The notes under the pieces: model-generated | Told to the model about the DNA's origin: nothing | Database searches by the model: none | Seen by the model: only the letters and a program-made list of their open reading frames with translations | Shown: positions 7,807 to 16,671 of the stretch, piece by piece | How the letters are laid out: every line of letters begins with the position of its first letter | Numbering within the stretch: position 1 is the first letter of the stretch | Position numbers and translations under genes: made by a program | Origin: PMNU01 sp035479375 | GTDB lineage: Bacteria; Patescibacteriota; Saccharimonadia; Saccharimonadales; UBA4665 | Assembly (NCBI GenBank): GCA_035479375.1 | Contig: DATIIT010000001.1 | Span: 62,001 to 126,000, forward strand | Reading direction: 5' to 3' | DNA length: 64,000 bases

Positions 7807-8403
7807 TTACCGCCCCAGATTAAAAAAGTCCAGGTGGAAAAAATCAATCTCGGCTGCGGCCGCCGCGTTTTCGTCGTGGCTACTGTCGCCCACCAACAGG
7901 TAGCGCTCCAGCGGCACTTCCGGGTCGTAAATATGCATGAAGCCCTCTGGGTTGGGCTTGAGGTAGCGCACCTCGCTGCGGGTAATGACCTTTTCAAACC
8001 AGTCTTCCATGCCGTTTTGCTCCAGCACGGAGTTGACCAGTTGGCTGGAGTTGGACGACCACACAAACAAGTGGTATTCGTCGCGGAAGGCCTCTACCTG
8101 CTTTAGAAGCGCCTCGTTGCGGGTGAAATTTTCGTGGTATTGCATCTCGAACAGCGGCACGTGCTTCAGCAACACATCTAACCCGGCTTTGCCATGTGTG
8201 CGCACCAGGTCATTCTGGAACAGCGTGCCGGCGCTGTAGTTGTGCCTGGCCCACAGCTCTTCGTCTAGCTCGCGCAACTCATCACGGAAGGCGTCGGCCC
8301 GTTCGCCCCACGGGATGTCCATAAAGGCCAAGGTGCCGTCAAAGTCAAAAATGAGGTGTGTTTTGTGGTGTTTGGCAATATATGCGGCGAGGTCGGCAAC
8401 CAT
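7807..8403 (-). CDS. HAD-superfamily hydrolase
   Basis: 198 aa. Motif I IFDFDGTL carries the nucleophile Asp and the acid-base Asp; motif II is in LFVWSSNS, the motif III Lys precedes PNPEGFMHI (YLKPNPEG), and motif IV is LLVGDSSHDENAA. This is the layout of phosphoglycolate phosphatase-like HADs with an alpha-helical cap. The substrate is not predictable. The ATG at 8403 is preferred to 8409 because TATAAT (8412-8417) ends 8 nt upstream of it. It sits between the trehalase and tRNA-Val genes on the same strand; a role with the trehalase is possible but unsupported. Confidence 0.85.
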   Translation of the reverse strand: MVADLAAYIAKHHKTHLIFDFDGTLAFMDIPWGERADAFRDELRELDEELWARHNYSAGTLFQNDLVRTHGKAGLDVLLKHVPLFEMQYHENFTRNEALLKQVEAFRDEYHLFVWSSNSSQLVNSVLEQNGMEDWFEKVITRSEVRYLKPNPEGFMHIYDPEVPLERYLLVGDSSHDENAAAAAEIDFFHLDFFNLGR

Positions 8404-8427
8404 AGGCATGGATTATACGCTGGGGCG

Positions 8428-9708
8428 CTACTGCACGTCTAGGAAATCGCGGCAGAAACGCTCAAAGATGGCGTTCGTCCAGCCAAAGCCGGTTTGCGAG
8501 GGGTAGACGCCCTTGGCGGGCGGCTCGCTGGGGCGCACCACGTTGTACTTCTCTAGGAAATGGCCGTGCGCCTTAAACCAGTGCAGGTTGGTGTGCAGCC
8601 AGGTAACGGCAATGGTGCGGGCCTCGTCGTGGTAGCCGTAGCGCTGCAAACCCTCTACCACCACGAAGTGCAGCGGCGCCCAGCCGTTGGGGTACGCCCA
8701 TTGCATGGGCATGGCGCCAAAGACGTATTGGCCAATGGGCAGGTTGTCTGTGGCGCTTAGGCCGCCCTTCTGGCGGAATTTGCGCAGCGACTTCACCAGT
8801 TTGGCCGCCTGCTTGCCGTCCAACATCCCCACCCACAGTGGGAAGTACGCCGCCAGCGAGCTAATGTTCCCGCGCCGCTTCTTCACGAAGTTGTAGTCAA
8901 AGAATAGGCCTTTGGCCGGGTCCCACATGAGCTCGATCATGGTGTCGCGGCGGGTGTTGGCCGCGTCTGTCCAGCGCTTAATTTCCCGCTTGTCGCTGAG
9001 TATTTTGGCGGCCTCGGCAAAGTCAATCTCGTATTTGTACAAGAGTGCGTTGAGGTCCACGGGCAAATAGTCCAGGCAGCGGCGGCCAAAGCGCGGCGTG
9101 TAGTCCCAGCCGCTTTCGGCCTCGGCCAGCTCGTTGGTCATGTTGATGTCGTAGTAGCGGCTCAGGCCCTGGTATACCTGGCGGAAATGCGGCTTGGCCG
9201 TACCCATCCACACGGTTTGGTACTCGGCTTTGGCGATGTCTATAGCCGCCTTCAGCCACTCGCGTTCCAAGCCGTACGTGTGGTAAAGGTCAAAAATGAA
9301 GCTGGTGAGTAGCGGCGGCTGCGAGCGGCCAGTAAGGTAGGTGCGCGAGGCGTTGGGGATGGTGCCAAACCGCGTAAACAGGTTCAGCAGGTCATCCAGC
9401 ACGCCAATATTAAACTCCTGGTGTTCCGGGTCGAGCATGCCCTGCAGCATGAAGTAGCTGTCCCAGTAATAAAGCTCGTTAAAGTCAAACTCCCGCCCGG
9501 CCTCAAAGGCCGGCACGAGGTACGGCTTGGGCATGCCGAGCACGCTGCCGTCGTCCTTGGGGTGGAAGCGTTCTAGGTTTTTCCAATAGCTGGCGATGTA
9601 TTCGCGGGCGTGCTGCACATCCGCCGCCCGGAGCTGCGGCGTTTTCTTGGGTGGGAGCGGCAAGCGGATACCGCCTGGCAAGCCTACTGGCGTACGTTTT
9701 CCTGGCAT
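8428..9708 (-). CDS. GH37 alpha,alpha-trehalase
   Basis: 426 aa. Both trehalase signatures are visible: GREFDFNELYYWDSYF near residue 70 and QWAYPNGWAPLHF near residue 340, followed by a late Glu-containing block (HFLEKYNVV). The second signature has Ala where QWDxPxGWAP normally has Asp, as in some bacterial relatives. The enzyme would split trehalose into two glucoses. No signal peptide, so it is probably cytosolic. Somewhat shorter than E. coli TreF (about 550 aa). TAGTCT ends 6 nt before the ATG, suggesting leaderless translation. No trehalose transporter is nearby. Confidence 0.85.
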   Translation of the reverse strand: MPGKRTPVGLPGGIRLPLPPKKTPQLRAADVQHAREYIASYWKNLERFHPKDDGSVLGMPKPYLVPAFEAGREFDFNELYYWDSYFMLQGMLDPEHQEFNIGVLDDLLNLFTRFGTIPNASRTYLTGRSQPPLLTSFIFDLYHTYGLEREWLKAAIDIAKAEYQTVWMGTAKPHFRQVYQGLSRYYDINMTNELAEAESGWDYTPRFGRRCLDYLPVDLNALLYKYEIDFAEAAKILSDKREIKRWTDAANTRRDTMIELMWDPAKGLFFDYNFVKKRRGNISSLAAYFPLWVGMLDGKQAAKLVKSLRKFRQKGGLSATDNLPIGQYVFGAMPMQWAYPNGWAPLHFVVVEGLQRYGYHDEARTIAVTWLHTNLHWFKAHGHFLEKYNVVRPSEPPAKGVYPSQTGFGWTNAIFERFCRDFLDVQ

Positions 9709-9739
9709 GATCTAAGACTAGGCCACCGGTGGCCAGGCG

Positions 9740-10438
9740 TCAAGCAGCCTTCTTACCGCTGGCAGCCAGCTGGTGGGCGACGCCGTCTAAAATGGTGGCC
9801 AGGCCTTGCTCGAACATCGTCTCGTGGCTGGTGCCGTTGGCATGGAAATCCACGAACATTTGGGCGATGTTTGGGTAACGCGCTGCCAGTTTTTTGATGC
9901 GGGCGACGCGCTGGGCGTGCCGGCTGCCGGCGTGGGGGTCGGCCTGCTCTTCAAACACGTACCCGAGCGTGTAGCGGATGATGGTAAAAATGCTGCCCAT
10001 GGCCAGCGGCAAGCTAAAGCCTTGGGCGGAGAGTGCGCCCAACAGCGCCTCCATGCCGTCCAGCATGTTGCCCTGGCCCATGTTGGCGTGCGCCATTATC
10101 TGGGCGCCGTCGCGGTAACGCATGAGCGCGCCGCGGTTGGTGCGCGCCACAGTGGTGAGCAGCTCGCGCCAAGGAATGGTATTGAACGGCTGTGCCGGGC
10201 GCAGGCGCTGGAACTCGTCGAGCATAATACGCTCGGCAATAGCGTCGATGAGGTCTTGCTTGTCGGCAAAATGCCAGTAGAGCGCCGCGGCTTTTACCTG
10301 GAGCCGGGCAGCCAGGCGGCGCAGGGTGAGGCCGGCAAAGCCGGACTCGTCCAGCAGGCGCAGCGCCTCGGCCACGATGGCGTCACGCGCAAGCCCGGCG
10401 CCGCGCCCCCCGTCCTTACCAGAAGCTGCGGCTGCCAT
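9740..10438 (-). CDS. TetR-family repressor
   Basis: 232 aa. An N-terminal HTH (IVAEALRLLDESGFAGLTLRRLAARL then KAAALYWHFADKQDL, about residues 18-63) is followed by a helical domain like that of TetR itself (TetR_C subclass). The ATG directly follows the stop codon of the exporter gene, so both form one operon and the repressor very likely controls it. A candidate operator, TTAAC-acc-GTTAA, lies downstream of the exporter -10 box. Ligand unknown. Confidence 0.88.
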   Translation of the reverse strand: MAAAASGKDGGRGAGLARDAIVAEALRLLDESGFAGLTLRRLAARLQVKAAALYWHFADKQDLIDAIAERIMLDEFQRLRPAQPFNTIPWRELLTTVARTNRGALMRYRDGAQIMAHANMGQGNMLDGMEALLGALSAQGFSLPLAMGSIFTIIRYTLGYVFEEQADPHAGSRHAQRVARIKKLAARYPNIAQMFVDFHANGTSHETMFEQGLATILDGVAHQLAASGKKAA

Positions 10439-12079
10439 CTAAATGCTTTCTGTGGCCTGGCTTTGGGCGGCCACTTGCATGTTTTTATCGTCTTGGTGCG
10501 AGCGCAGCGGCCGCTCCGGCAGGAACAAGGTGCACACAAACCCAATGCCGCACAGCGCCGCGGCCGTCAGGAACACCACATTGGTGGACTTGGTAAAGGC
10601 CTCAAACACCACCTGCTGCGCCGCAGCCGGCAATTGGTGGATGGCCGCGGCATTTTGGATACTCACCTTGGCCGGGCCCGCGGCCGCGTGCTGCGCCAAG
10701 CGGTGCGCTAGCTGGCTGGTGAGCAGCGCCCCAAAGCCCGCGCTGCCCACTGCCCCGCCCAGCGAGCGGAAAAAGCCGGTGGCCGCCGTGCCCGCGCCCA
10801 TCTCCTGCGGCGGAATGGCGTTTTGCACGGCCATGGTCACCACCTGCATCACCATGCCCATACCCATGCCCAGCAGGAACAGCTCGGCGCTAATCGTCCA
10901 CGAGCCAGTGCCCACCGTGAGCCGCCCCAACAGCACCATGGCAATAGTAATGAGCGCCATCCCGGCCACCGGGAACATTTTGTAGCGCCCGGTTTTGGCA
11001 ATGACGCGGCCCACAATAATAGATACCGGGATCATGCCCAGCGTCATGGGTACCAGATGCAGGCCGGCCTGCGTCGGCCCCAAACCGTTCACAATCTGGA
11101 AGTACAAAGACACATACACCAGCGAGCCAAACAGCGCCGCGCCCATAATGAACAGCACCGGCGTGGCCACGTTAAAGACACCGTTTTTGAAGAGGCGTGT
11201 GTCCAGGATCGGCTCCGGCGTGCGCGATTCGTGCCACAAGAACGTGGCCGTGAGCAGCGCCGCGGCCGCGCCCAGCCCCAAAATCACCGGGCTGCCCCAG
11301 GCGTACTGCTGGCCGCCCCACTCGGTAAGCAGCAAAAGTGCGCTGGCACCAGCCACAATCAGCCCCGAACCAAGGTAGTCGATGCGGTGCTTGCGCACAT
11401 TTTTGGGCAGGTGCAGCACCTTTTCGATCACTGCCAGGGCCAGCAGCCCCACCGGCAGGTTGATGTAAAACACCCAGCGCCAGTTAGTGGTCAGCCACAA
11501 AAACGCGTGCGGTTCGGTGAGGTAGCCGCCCACCAGCGGCCCCAGCACGCTGCCCACGCCAAACACAATGCCAAACAGGCCGGTGTATTTGCCGCGCTCG
11601 CGGGGCGCCACCATATCGCCAATAGTCGCCATGGCCAAACTCATCAGCCCGCCGGCACCCAAACCTTGCACCGCGCGGAAGGCAATGAGCTGCGTCAGGT
11701 TATGGGATAACCCGGCCAGCGCCGACCCAAACAAAAATAATACAATAGCCAGCGTAAAAATCTTTTTGCGGCCGTAAATATCGGAGATTTTGCCGTACAG
11801 CGGCTGCGTGGCCGTGCTAGTCAGCAAATAGGCGGTGATAACCCACGGCAAATGGCTGAGCCCGTTACGCGGGTCAAGGTCGCGCACAATGGTGTACATC
11901 GCCGTGCCCACCACGGTTTGGTCGAGCACAGCCAAAAACATGGCCAACAGCAAGCCCACCATCACCAGCCAGATCTGGCGGGAGGTCATCATGGGGCGGA
12001 TGAAGGCCGGGGCGCTTGGTGTACTTGGCGCGGCCTGTGCAGCCGGCGCGGCAGTTGTAGGGTGCTTCTCTGTTTCCAT
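10439..12079 (-). CDS. DHA2-family (14-TM) MFS drug exporter
   Basis: 546 aa. About 14 hydrophobic segments; motif A appears as LYGKISDIYGRKKIF, the DHA2 motif D as LDQTVVGTAMYTIVRDL, and motif C-like GVGSVLGPLVGGYLT in TM5. These define the EmrB/QacA (DHA2) group, which expels lipophilic drugs using the proton gradient. The cytosolic N-terminus is Ala/Pro-rich (about 30 residues). First gene of an operon with the TetR gene. TATAAT and an inverted repeat precede the start. Substrate is not predictable. Confidence 0.9.
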   Translation of the reverse strand: METEKHPTTAAPAAQAAPSTPSAPAFIRPMMTSRQIWLVMVGLLLAMFLAVLDQTVVGTAMYTIVRDLDPRNGLSHLPWVITAYLLTSTATQPLYGKISDIYGRKKIFTLAIVLFLFGSALAGLSHNLTQLIAFRAVQGLGAGGLMSLAMATIGDMVAPRERGKYTGLFGIVFGVGSVLGPLVGGYLTEPHAFLWLTTNWRWVFYINLPVGLLALAVIEKVLHLPKNVRKHRIDYLGSGLIVAGASALLLLTEWGGQQYAWGSPVILGLGAAAALLTATFLWHESRTPEPILDTRLFKNGVFNVATPVLFIMGAALFGSLVYVSLYFQIVNGLGPTQAGLHLVPMTLGMIPVSIIVGRVIAKTGRYKMFPVAGMALITIAMVLLGRLTVGTGSWTISAELFLLGMGMGMVMQVVTMAVQNAIPPQEMGAGTAATGFFRSLGGAVGSAGFGALLTSQLAHRLAQHAAAGPAKVSIQNAAAIHQLPAAAQQVVFEAFTKSTNVVFLTAAALCGIGFVCTLFLPERPLRSHQDDKNMQVAAQSQATESI

Positions 12080-12082
12080 TAC

Positions 12083-12103
12083 TTAACGGTGTTAAATTAT
12101 ACA
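12083..12103 (-). promoter_or_regulatory. Exporter promoter with candidate TetR operator
   Basis: On the minus strand the -10 box TATAAT (12097-12102) is followed by TTAAC-acc-GTTAA (12083-12095), an inverted repeat between the -10 box and the start codon. A closely similar string lies in the promoter of the surface protein gene (57871-57885). Confidence 0.6.
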
Positions 12104-12145
12104 GCCATTGTACCGTTGCGGCGCGGCAGTGTCAACGCGCGCCTT

Positions 12146-12463
12146 TTATACGGTGTACTTCTGGCTCCAGGCAGCCATGGACTGCAAAATGGGCAAGAGG
12201 TCGCGGCCTTTGTTGGTGAGCGTGTACTCCACGCGCGGCGGCGCCTCGGCAAACACCTGCTTACTCACAATGGCGCGCTCCTCCAGGCTGTCCAGGCGCT
12301 GCGACAGCGTGCGCGGGCCAATGTGCAGCTCCTGCTCGAGCTCGCTAAAGCGGCGCGCACCGTCCAGCAGCGCGGTGATAATCAAGCCGCTCCACTTATC
12401 GCCAATCACTTGCAGCGCCAGGTTGACGCTTTGGCAGGTTGGTTCGTCTGGGTTGGGACACAT
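12146..12463 (-). CDS. HxlR-family transcriptional regulator
   Basis: 105 aa from the ATG at 12463 (MCPNPDEP). Winged-helix features: VIGDKWSGLIITALLDGARRFSELEQEL, then RTLSQRLDSLEERAIV and VEYTLTNKGRDL. Cys2 and Cys10 flank the N-terminus, as in redox-sensing HxlR proteins such as YodB; redox sensing is inference. The longer open frame reaching 12568 would overlap the divergent reductase gene and is not accepted. It is divergent from that reductase gene, a common arrangement in which the regulator controls both. Confidence 0.85.
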   Translation of the reverse strand: MCPNPDEPTCQSVNLALQVIGDKWSGLIITALLDGARRFSELEQELHIGPRTLSQRLDSLEERAIVSKQVFAEAPPRVEYTLTNKGRDLLPILQSMAAWSQKYTV

Positions 12464-12519
12464 AATTTCGTGTAATACTTTACTTTGTATAGCAATCGTG
12501 CGTATACTTAGCTTTGAAA

Positions 12520-12534
12520 CTATACATAGTATAG
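12520..12534. promoter_or_regulatory. Candidate HxlR operator
   Basis: CTATAC-ATA-GTATAG is a perfect 6-bp inverted repeat in the HxlR/reductase intergenic region and overlaps the likely -10 region of the reductase gene. Related half-sites (GTATAC, TGTATAG) lie at 12487-12515. Confidence 0.5.
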
Positions 12535-12561
12535 CATAAAACCATAACTGGGAGATACAAC

Positions 12562-13128
12562 ATGACAAATATTATGGTAATTGCCGGCTCTGTACGCCCG
12601 GGGCGCTTCAACATCCAGCCAGCCACGTGGATTACAGATATCGCTAAAAAGCACGCTGGCATTGACGTGACACTGGTGGACTTACAGGAGCTTGGCCTGC
12701 CCTTTTACGACGAGCCCAAGCCCGCCATGTTCGGCAACTACGTCCACCCTCACACCAAAAAGTGGGCGGAGATGGTCGGCAAGGCCGACGGCTTCATCTT
12801 CGTGACGCCGGAGTACAACCACTCTTACAGCCCGGTGCTGGCCAACGCCCTCAACTTCTTGAACGCCGAGTGGAACTACAAGCCAGTATCCTTCGTAAGC
12901 TACGGCTCGGCAGCCGGCGGCGCCCGCGCTGTGGAACACTTGCGCGGCATTGCCGGCGAGCTGCGCATGTTCGACCTGCGCGACCAACTGCTCCTCCCCA
13001 ACTATTGGAGCAGCCTGGACGACAAGGGCAATTACAAATTCACCGAGCAAGAAGCCGAGCAGGCCGGCGTAGTACTCACCGAGCTATCCACCTGGGCCAA
13101 AAAAATGAAGGTGGCGCGCGAAAGCTAA
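12562..13128 (+). CDS. NAD(P)H-dependent FMN reductase family protein
   Basis: 188 aa, normal length for the family. The flavodoxin-like fold is recognised from VIAGSVRPGRFN (FMN phosphate loop, residues 5-16), VTPEYNHSYSPVLANALNF (isoalloxazine loop, near residue 80) and SYGSAAGGARAVEHLR. Members reduce flavins, quinones, azo dyes or chromate using NAD(P)H in the cytosol. A GGGAG Shine-Dalgarno precedes the ATG. Divergent HxlR regulator and a palindrome in between suggest stress-inducible expression. Confidence 0.9.
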   Translation: MTNIMVIAGSVRPGRFNIQPATWITDIAKKHAGIDVTLVDLQELGLPFYDEPKPAMFGNYVHPHTKKWAEMVGKADGFIFVTPEYNHSYSPVLANALNFLNAEWNYKPVSFVSYGSAAGGARAVEHLRGIAGELRMFDLRDQLLLPNYWSSLDDKGNYKFTEQEAEQAGVVLTELSTWAKKMKVARES

Positions 13129-13146
13129 ACCCCCTAGTATAGGGGT

Positions 13147-13602
13147 ATGCACGCTTCCCTAAACAAAACCGCCGCCAGCGCCACGCTGCACTGCTTGCTA
13201 GGCTGCTCTATTGGGGAAGTTTTGGGGATGGTTATTACCACGGCGTTTACGCTGCCGGCAGCGCCGAGTGTGGTTTTATCCATTGTGGGCGCCTTTGTCT
13301 TTGGCTATGGGCTCAGCATGCTGCCGCTCAGGCGCGCCGGGCTGGGTTGGCGCCAGGCATTGGCGCTAGCGCTGGCGGCGGACACAGCATCCATCGCCAC
13401 CATGGAGCTAGCCGACAACGGCTTTGTGGTGGCCGTGCCGGGCGCCATCAATGCCGGCCTCAACACCTGGCTGTTTTGGTGGAGCCTGGCGGTGTCCTTA
13501 GTTTTGGCGTTTTGCGTGGCGTTCCCGGTAAACCGTTGGCTCATTGGGCGTGGCAAGGGGCATGCCGTGGTGCATGCGTACCACCACGGCGGGCACGAAT
13601 AG
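13147..13602 (+). CDS. DUF4396 membrane protein
   Basis: 151 aa with about four hydrophobic segments. LHCLLGCSIGEVLGMVITTAF near residue 15, then a Gly-rich TM, AADTASIATMELADNG and a His-rich C-terminus (HAVVHAYHHGGHE) fit the DUF4396 family, sometimes found near metal or redox genes. Function unknown; the Cys and His residues could bind metal (inference). TAGTAT at 13135-13140 ends 6 nt before the ATG, a leaderless start. Confidence 0.75.
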   Translation: MHASLNKTAASATLHCLLGCSIGEVLGMVITTAFTLPAAPSVVLSIVGAFVFGYGLSMLPLRRAGLGWRQALALALAADTASIATMELADNGFVVAVPGAINAGLNTWLFWWSLAVSLVLAFCVAFPVNRWLIGRGKGHAVVHAYHHGGHE

Positions 13603-13607
13603 CGGCG

Positions 13608-14843
13608 CTAGTAGCGGCTGTCGCCGCGCTCGTCGGTAACGAACGTGAGGGCGTAGCCGATGGCGCCGGCGCGGCCGGCGCGGCCGATGCGGTGGACGTA
13701 GGTGTCGTAGGTCTGCGGCGTGCTGTAGTTGATGACGTGCGAGATGTCCTTCACGTCGATGCCGCGGGCGGCCACATCGGTAGCAACCAAAATTTTAACT
13801 TCGTCTTTCTTAAAGCGGTTGAGGGCGCGCTGTCGCTGGCCTTGGGTTTTGCCGCCATGGATGTCGTCGGCCTTGAAGCCGCGGGACTGCAACTCCTTGC
13901 TGAGGCGCTCAACGGCGCGCTGGGTGTCGTCAAAAATGATCGCCTTGGTGACTTCCGGTTTGTTTAAGATAGAGTGCAGTTGATCGATTTTGCCGCTGGC
14001 AGTTTCGTAGCACACGATGTCCTGGTGGACGTTTTCGGTGGTCTCGCCGTTGGTGACAGATACCGTGACGGGGTCGTTGGCAAAAAAGTCGATCAGCTCG
14101 CGCACCTTGCGGTCCAAGGTGGCCGAGAAAAAGAACGACTGCCGTACCGGCGCCAGCTTGCCAAGGATGTCGGTGACATCTTCCACAAAGCCCATGTCTA
14201 GCATGCGGTCAACTTCGTCTAGCACAACGGTGTCGAAATCGGACAGGTCGAGCGTGCCGCGCTCCAGGTGGTCGCCGATGCGGCCGGGCGTGCCGATGAC
14301 AATCTGCGGCTTGCTACGCAAATCGCGCAGCTGCGGGTTCATGTTGGCGCCGCCGATCAGCAGGGCGCCGTACATGCCGGTGCCTTTGGCCACGGTCTTA
14401 AACTCTTCTTCAATCTGCTGGGCAAGCTCGCGGGTAGGGGCGATGACCAATACCTTGGAACCGGGGTGCGACAGCAAGCGGTGTAAAGCTGGGATGGCAA
14501 AAGCTACGGTCTTGCCCGTACCGGTGTTGGCCAGGCCAATGACGTCACGGCCGGCCATACCGTGGGGGATGGCCTCGTCCTGGATGGGTGATGGCTGGAT
14601 AAAGCCCTTGCGCGCCAGGTTAGCGAGCAAAATGGGGTCCATGCCAAAATCGGTAAACTGGTTCTTGGCCTCGTATGCGGCCTCTGGCGCAACCGGTTTG
14701 GCAGTTTTGACAAAGCGCGACGGGTGGATGTAATCCTTGCGCGGCCCCTTGCTGCGGCCACTAGAGCGGCGGCTCGAGCCGCCAGAGTGGAATGCGGTGC
14801 GCGCGCTAAATTTGCGCGACGCGGTTCGTGAATTGTAAGGCAT
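13608..14843 (-). CDS. DEAD-box RNA helicase
   Basis: 411 aa. Q motif (GFIQPSPIQDEAIP), motif I ANTGTGKT, Ia PTRELAQQ, Ib TPGRI, motif II DEVD (a variant of DEAD), motif III SAT, motif V ATDVAARGID, motif VI HRIGRAGR. The basic Ser/Arg-rich N-terminus (about 50 residues) probably binds RNA. It resembles RhlE/CsdA-type helicases that remodel ribosome or mRNA structure. Shine-Dalgarno AAGGATT is present. Unlike most genes here it has an estimated 100-nt 5' leader. Confidence 0.93.
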   Translation of the reverse strand: MPYNSRTASRKFSARTAFHSGGSSRRSSGRSKGPRKDYIHPSRFVKTAKPVAPEAAYEAKNQFTDFGMDPILLANLARKGFIQPSPIQDEAIPHGMAGRDVIGLANTGTGKTVAFAIPALHRLLSHPGSKVLVIAPTRELAQQIEEEFKTVAKGTGMYGALLIGGANMNPQLRDLRSKPQIVIGTPGRIGDHLERGTLDLSDFDTVVLDEVDRMLDMGFVEDVTDILGKLAPVRQSFFFSATLDRKVRELIDFFANDPVTVSVTNGETTENVHQDIVCYETASGKIDQLHSILNKPEVTKAIIFDDTQRAVERLSKELQSRGFKADDIHGGKTQGQRQRALNRFKKDEVKILVATDVAARGIDVKDISHVINYSTPQTYDTYVHRIGRAGRAGAIGYALTFVTDERGDSRY

Positions 14844-14951
14844 AAAAAATGAATCCTTTTCGAAAATTAGTGTTATTGACCTTCAGGTTGTCCGATGAAA
14901 CCAAAGCCTACTACACTAACTTCTTTGCGGATTCATTAAACAACTCCGTGC

Positions 14952-14957
14952 AGTATA
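14952..14957 (-). promoter_or_regulatory. Promoter -10 of the DEAD-box gene; long 5' leader
   Basis: Minus-strand TGCTATACT is an extended -10 box about 108 nt before the ATG at 14843, leaving a leader near 100 nt. Long leaders are typical of cold-responsive RNA helicase genes, but no thermosensor fold was proven. Confidence 0.45.
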
Positions 14958-15059
14958 GCACAAACGGGGGTGGAATGCAAGCCTGCGCACCCGCCCGTTA
15001 AACACTTGCTTTTTGTGGCAACGAGGCGCATAAATTGGGCAGAGAAGAAAAGGAACCGC

Positions 15060-15467
15060 ATGGACGAAACACCCCCGCAACCCACGCCGGAGCATCCGGA
15101 TGAGCACATCTTTACGCCCGAAGGCACGCCCTTGGGCGAGCCGCCTAAACGGCGCTGGTGGCGCCCTGTACTGGTTGCCGTAGGCGTCGTACTTGGGCTG
15201 GTGGTGCTCTTTGAAGGTGTTGTTGCCGCGCGCCGGCACTACAGCCAGCACAACAATACGGCAAATCCCGTCACCGGTGCGCACACTGCCGGCACAAATA
15301 CAAACGCAACGCCTATCCCCACGCCAGCCAGCGCCACGGACAATGCCAGCCTGCAGCAAGACTTACAAAGCGCTAGCAGCAGCCTCAACGGCAGTACATC
15401 CAGCCAGAATGACGTAAATAGCGGGCTTAACGACTCGGCAAATAAAGTCGACGTCCCCACAAACTAG
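15060..15467 (+). CDS. Single-pass envelope protein of unknown function
   Basis: 135 aa. A Pro/Glu-rich cytosolic segment (1-30) is followed by RRWWRP and one TM helix (about 35-57), then a Thr/Asn/Ser-rich extracytoplasmic tail. Start chosen at 15060 because AAAAGGAA lies 6 nt upstream; the longer open frame lacks a signal. Fourteen nt before the next gene, another secreted protein, so probably one operon. No family recognised. Confidence 0.6.
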   Translation: MDETPPQPTPEHPDEHIFTPEGTPLGEPPKRRWWRPVLVAVGVVLGLVVLFEGVVAARRHYSQHNNTANPVTGAHTAGTNTNATPIPTPASATDNASLQQDLQSASSSLNGSTSSQNDVNSGLNDSANKVDVPTN

Positions 15468-15481
15468 ACAAGGACAAGCGC

Positions 15482-16234
15482 ATGACATTACGATACAAGA
15501 AACTACTCGTCGCGGCAGTGCTGGCCGCTTATTTGGCAGCGCCAGCCATGGGCGCCAGCGCGGCGGCAGCCGAAAAGGCCACAACCGCCGCCCGGCCCTC
15601 CAGCGCCAGCACTGATGGCACTGAGGCGAACCGCCTGCAAAACATCAAAACGAAGGGTGACGCGGAAATTGGGCGCCGCCTGGCCACGCTCGGCAAACTT
15701 TTTACAAACATTGATGCCGCCACAAAACTCAGCGCCAGCTCGAAAGACGCCCTTGCCACCGAAGTAAGCACCGAGGCGTCCGCCCTTGCCGCCCTGCGCA
15801 CGAAGCTAGCAGGCGAAACCACCGTTGCCGCGGCAGCCGCCGACGTGCAAAGCATGGTGAGCGAATACCGCGTGTACGCACTGCTAGTGCCAAAAGTGCA
15901 GCTCGTGAGAGCGGCCGACGACCAACAGGTGGCCGAGCAAAAACTCAGCGACCTCGCCACAAAATTAGACGCCCGCTTAAGCGCCGCGGAAAAAGCCGGC
16001 AAAAACGTTGGGGACCTCAGGGTAAAACTAACGGATATGGCGCAAAACATCACCAACGCCCAAGGTATTTCTACCAGCGTTGAGTCCAAAGTCCTCCCCT
16101 TACAGCCCAGCGACTACGACAGCGACCACACCGTACTCAGCGGCTACCGCGACCAGCTCAAAACCGCCCACGCAGACAACCAAGCGGCGTACGCCGACGC
16201 CAAGGCGATCGTCCAAGGCGTCAAGGGCCTGTAG
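15482..16234 (+). CDS. Secreted alpha-helical protein of unknown function
   Basis: 250 aa. A signal peptide is clear: MTLRYKK, a hydrophobic stretch to residue 20, then APAMGASA as the likely cleavage region. The mature part is Ala/Asp/Lys-rich and reads as long helices with heptad-like spacing (about 50-110 and 130-190), probably coiled coil. AAGGA precedes the ATG. Cotranscribed with the single-pass protein before it. No enzyme motif seen. Confidence 0.6.
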   Translation: MTLRYKKLLVAAVLAAYLAAPAMGASAAAAEKATTAARPSSASTDGTEANRLQNIKTKGDAEIGRRLATLGKLFTNIDAATKLSASSKDALATEVSTEASALAALRTKLAGETTVAAAAADVQSMVSEYRVYALLVPKVQLVRAADDQQVAEQKLSDLATKLDARLSAAEKAGKNVGDLRVKLTDMAQNITNAQGISTSVESKVLPLQPSDYDSDHTVLSGYRDQLKTAHADNQAAYADAKAIVQGVKGL

Positions 16235-16237
16235 CCA

Positions 16238-16606
16238 CTAGTGGCCAAACACCAGTAAACGTGCCGCAACAAGTAGCAGTATGCCGCCAAAAGCGCGCGC
16301 CATGGTGTGCTCTGGCAGCCGCACGGCCGCCAGTGACCCCAGGCCGGCGCCCAGCAAAAATCCCAGGCCAAGCCACAGGGCCGCCTTTAGGTTCACGTAT
16401 CCGGCGCGGTAATAGGTGGCCACGGCAAAAATCCCCACCGGAACCGCCAGCATGGCAAGCGTGGTACCCTGGGCATGCTTCTGCGTAAAGCCGAGCAGCA
16501 AAACCAGCGCCGGCACAATCACAATGCCGCCGCCAATGCCCACCAGGCCGCTCAGCACCCCAGCTACGGCGCCGATGAGTATAAGTGCAACGTCTGTTCC
16601 GCTCAT
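16238..16606 (-). CDS. TauE/SafE-like permease, half-size
   Basis: 122 aa with four hydrophobic segments. GAVAGVLSGLVGIGGGIVIVPAL at the N-terminus is the TauE/SafE repeat signature; FTQKHAQGTTLAMLAVPVG follows. The family (sulfite/sulfonate and other anions) normally has two such repeats and about 250 aa, so this is one repeat only. It may act as a homodimer or be a remnant. The stop is 3 nt from the convergent secreted-protein gene. Confidence 0.75.
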   Translation of the reverse strand: MSGTDVALILIGAVAGVLSGLVGIGGGIVIVPALVLLLGFTQKHAQGTTLAMLAVPVGIFAVATYYRAGYVNLKAALWLGLGFLLGAGLGSLAAVRLPEHTMARAFGGILLLVAARLLVFGH

Positions 16607-16671
16607 GATTTAGCTATAGTGTAGCGCGTACGGCCTAAAAATACACTACGCGCGCCCTTTACGGCGCCTGG

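Noticed and set aside
12464..12568. Longer N-terminus for the HxlR regulator
   Set aside because: It would overlap the reductase start and cover the operator palindrome; MCPNPDEP is the usual HxlR beginning.
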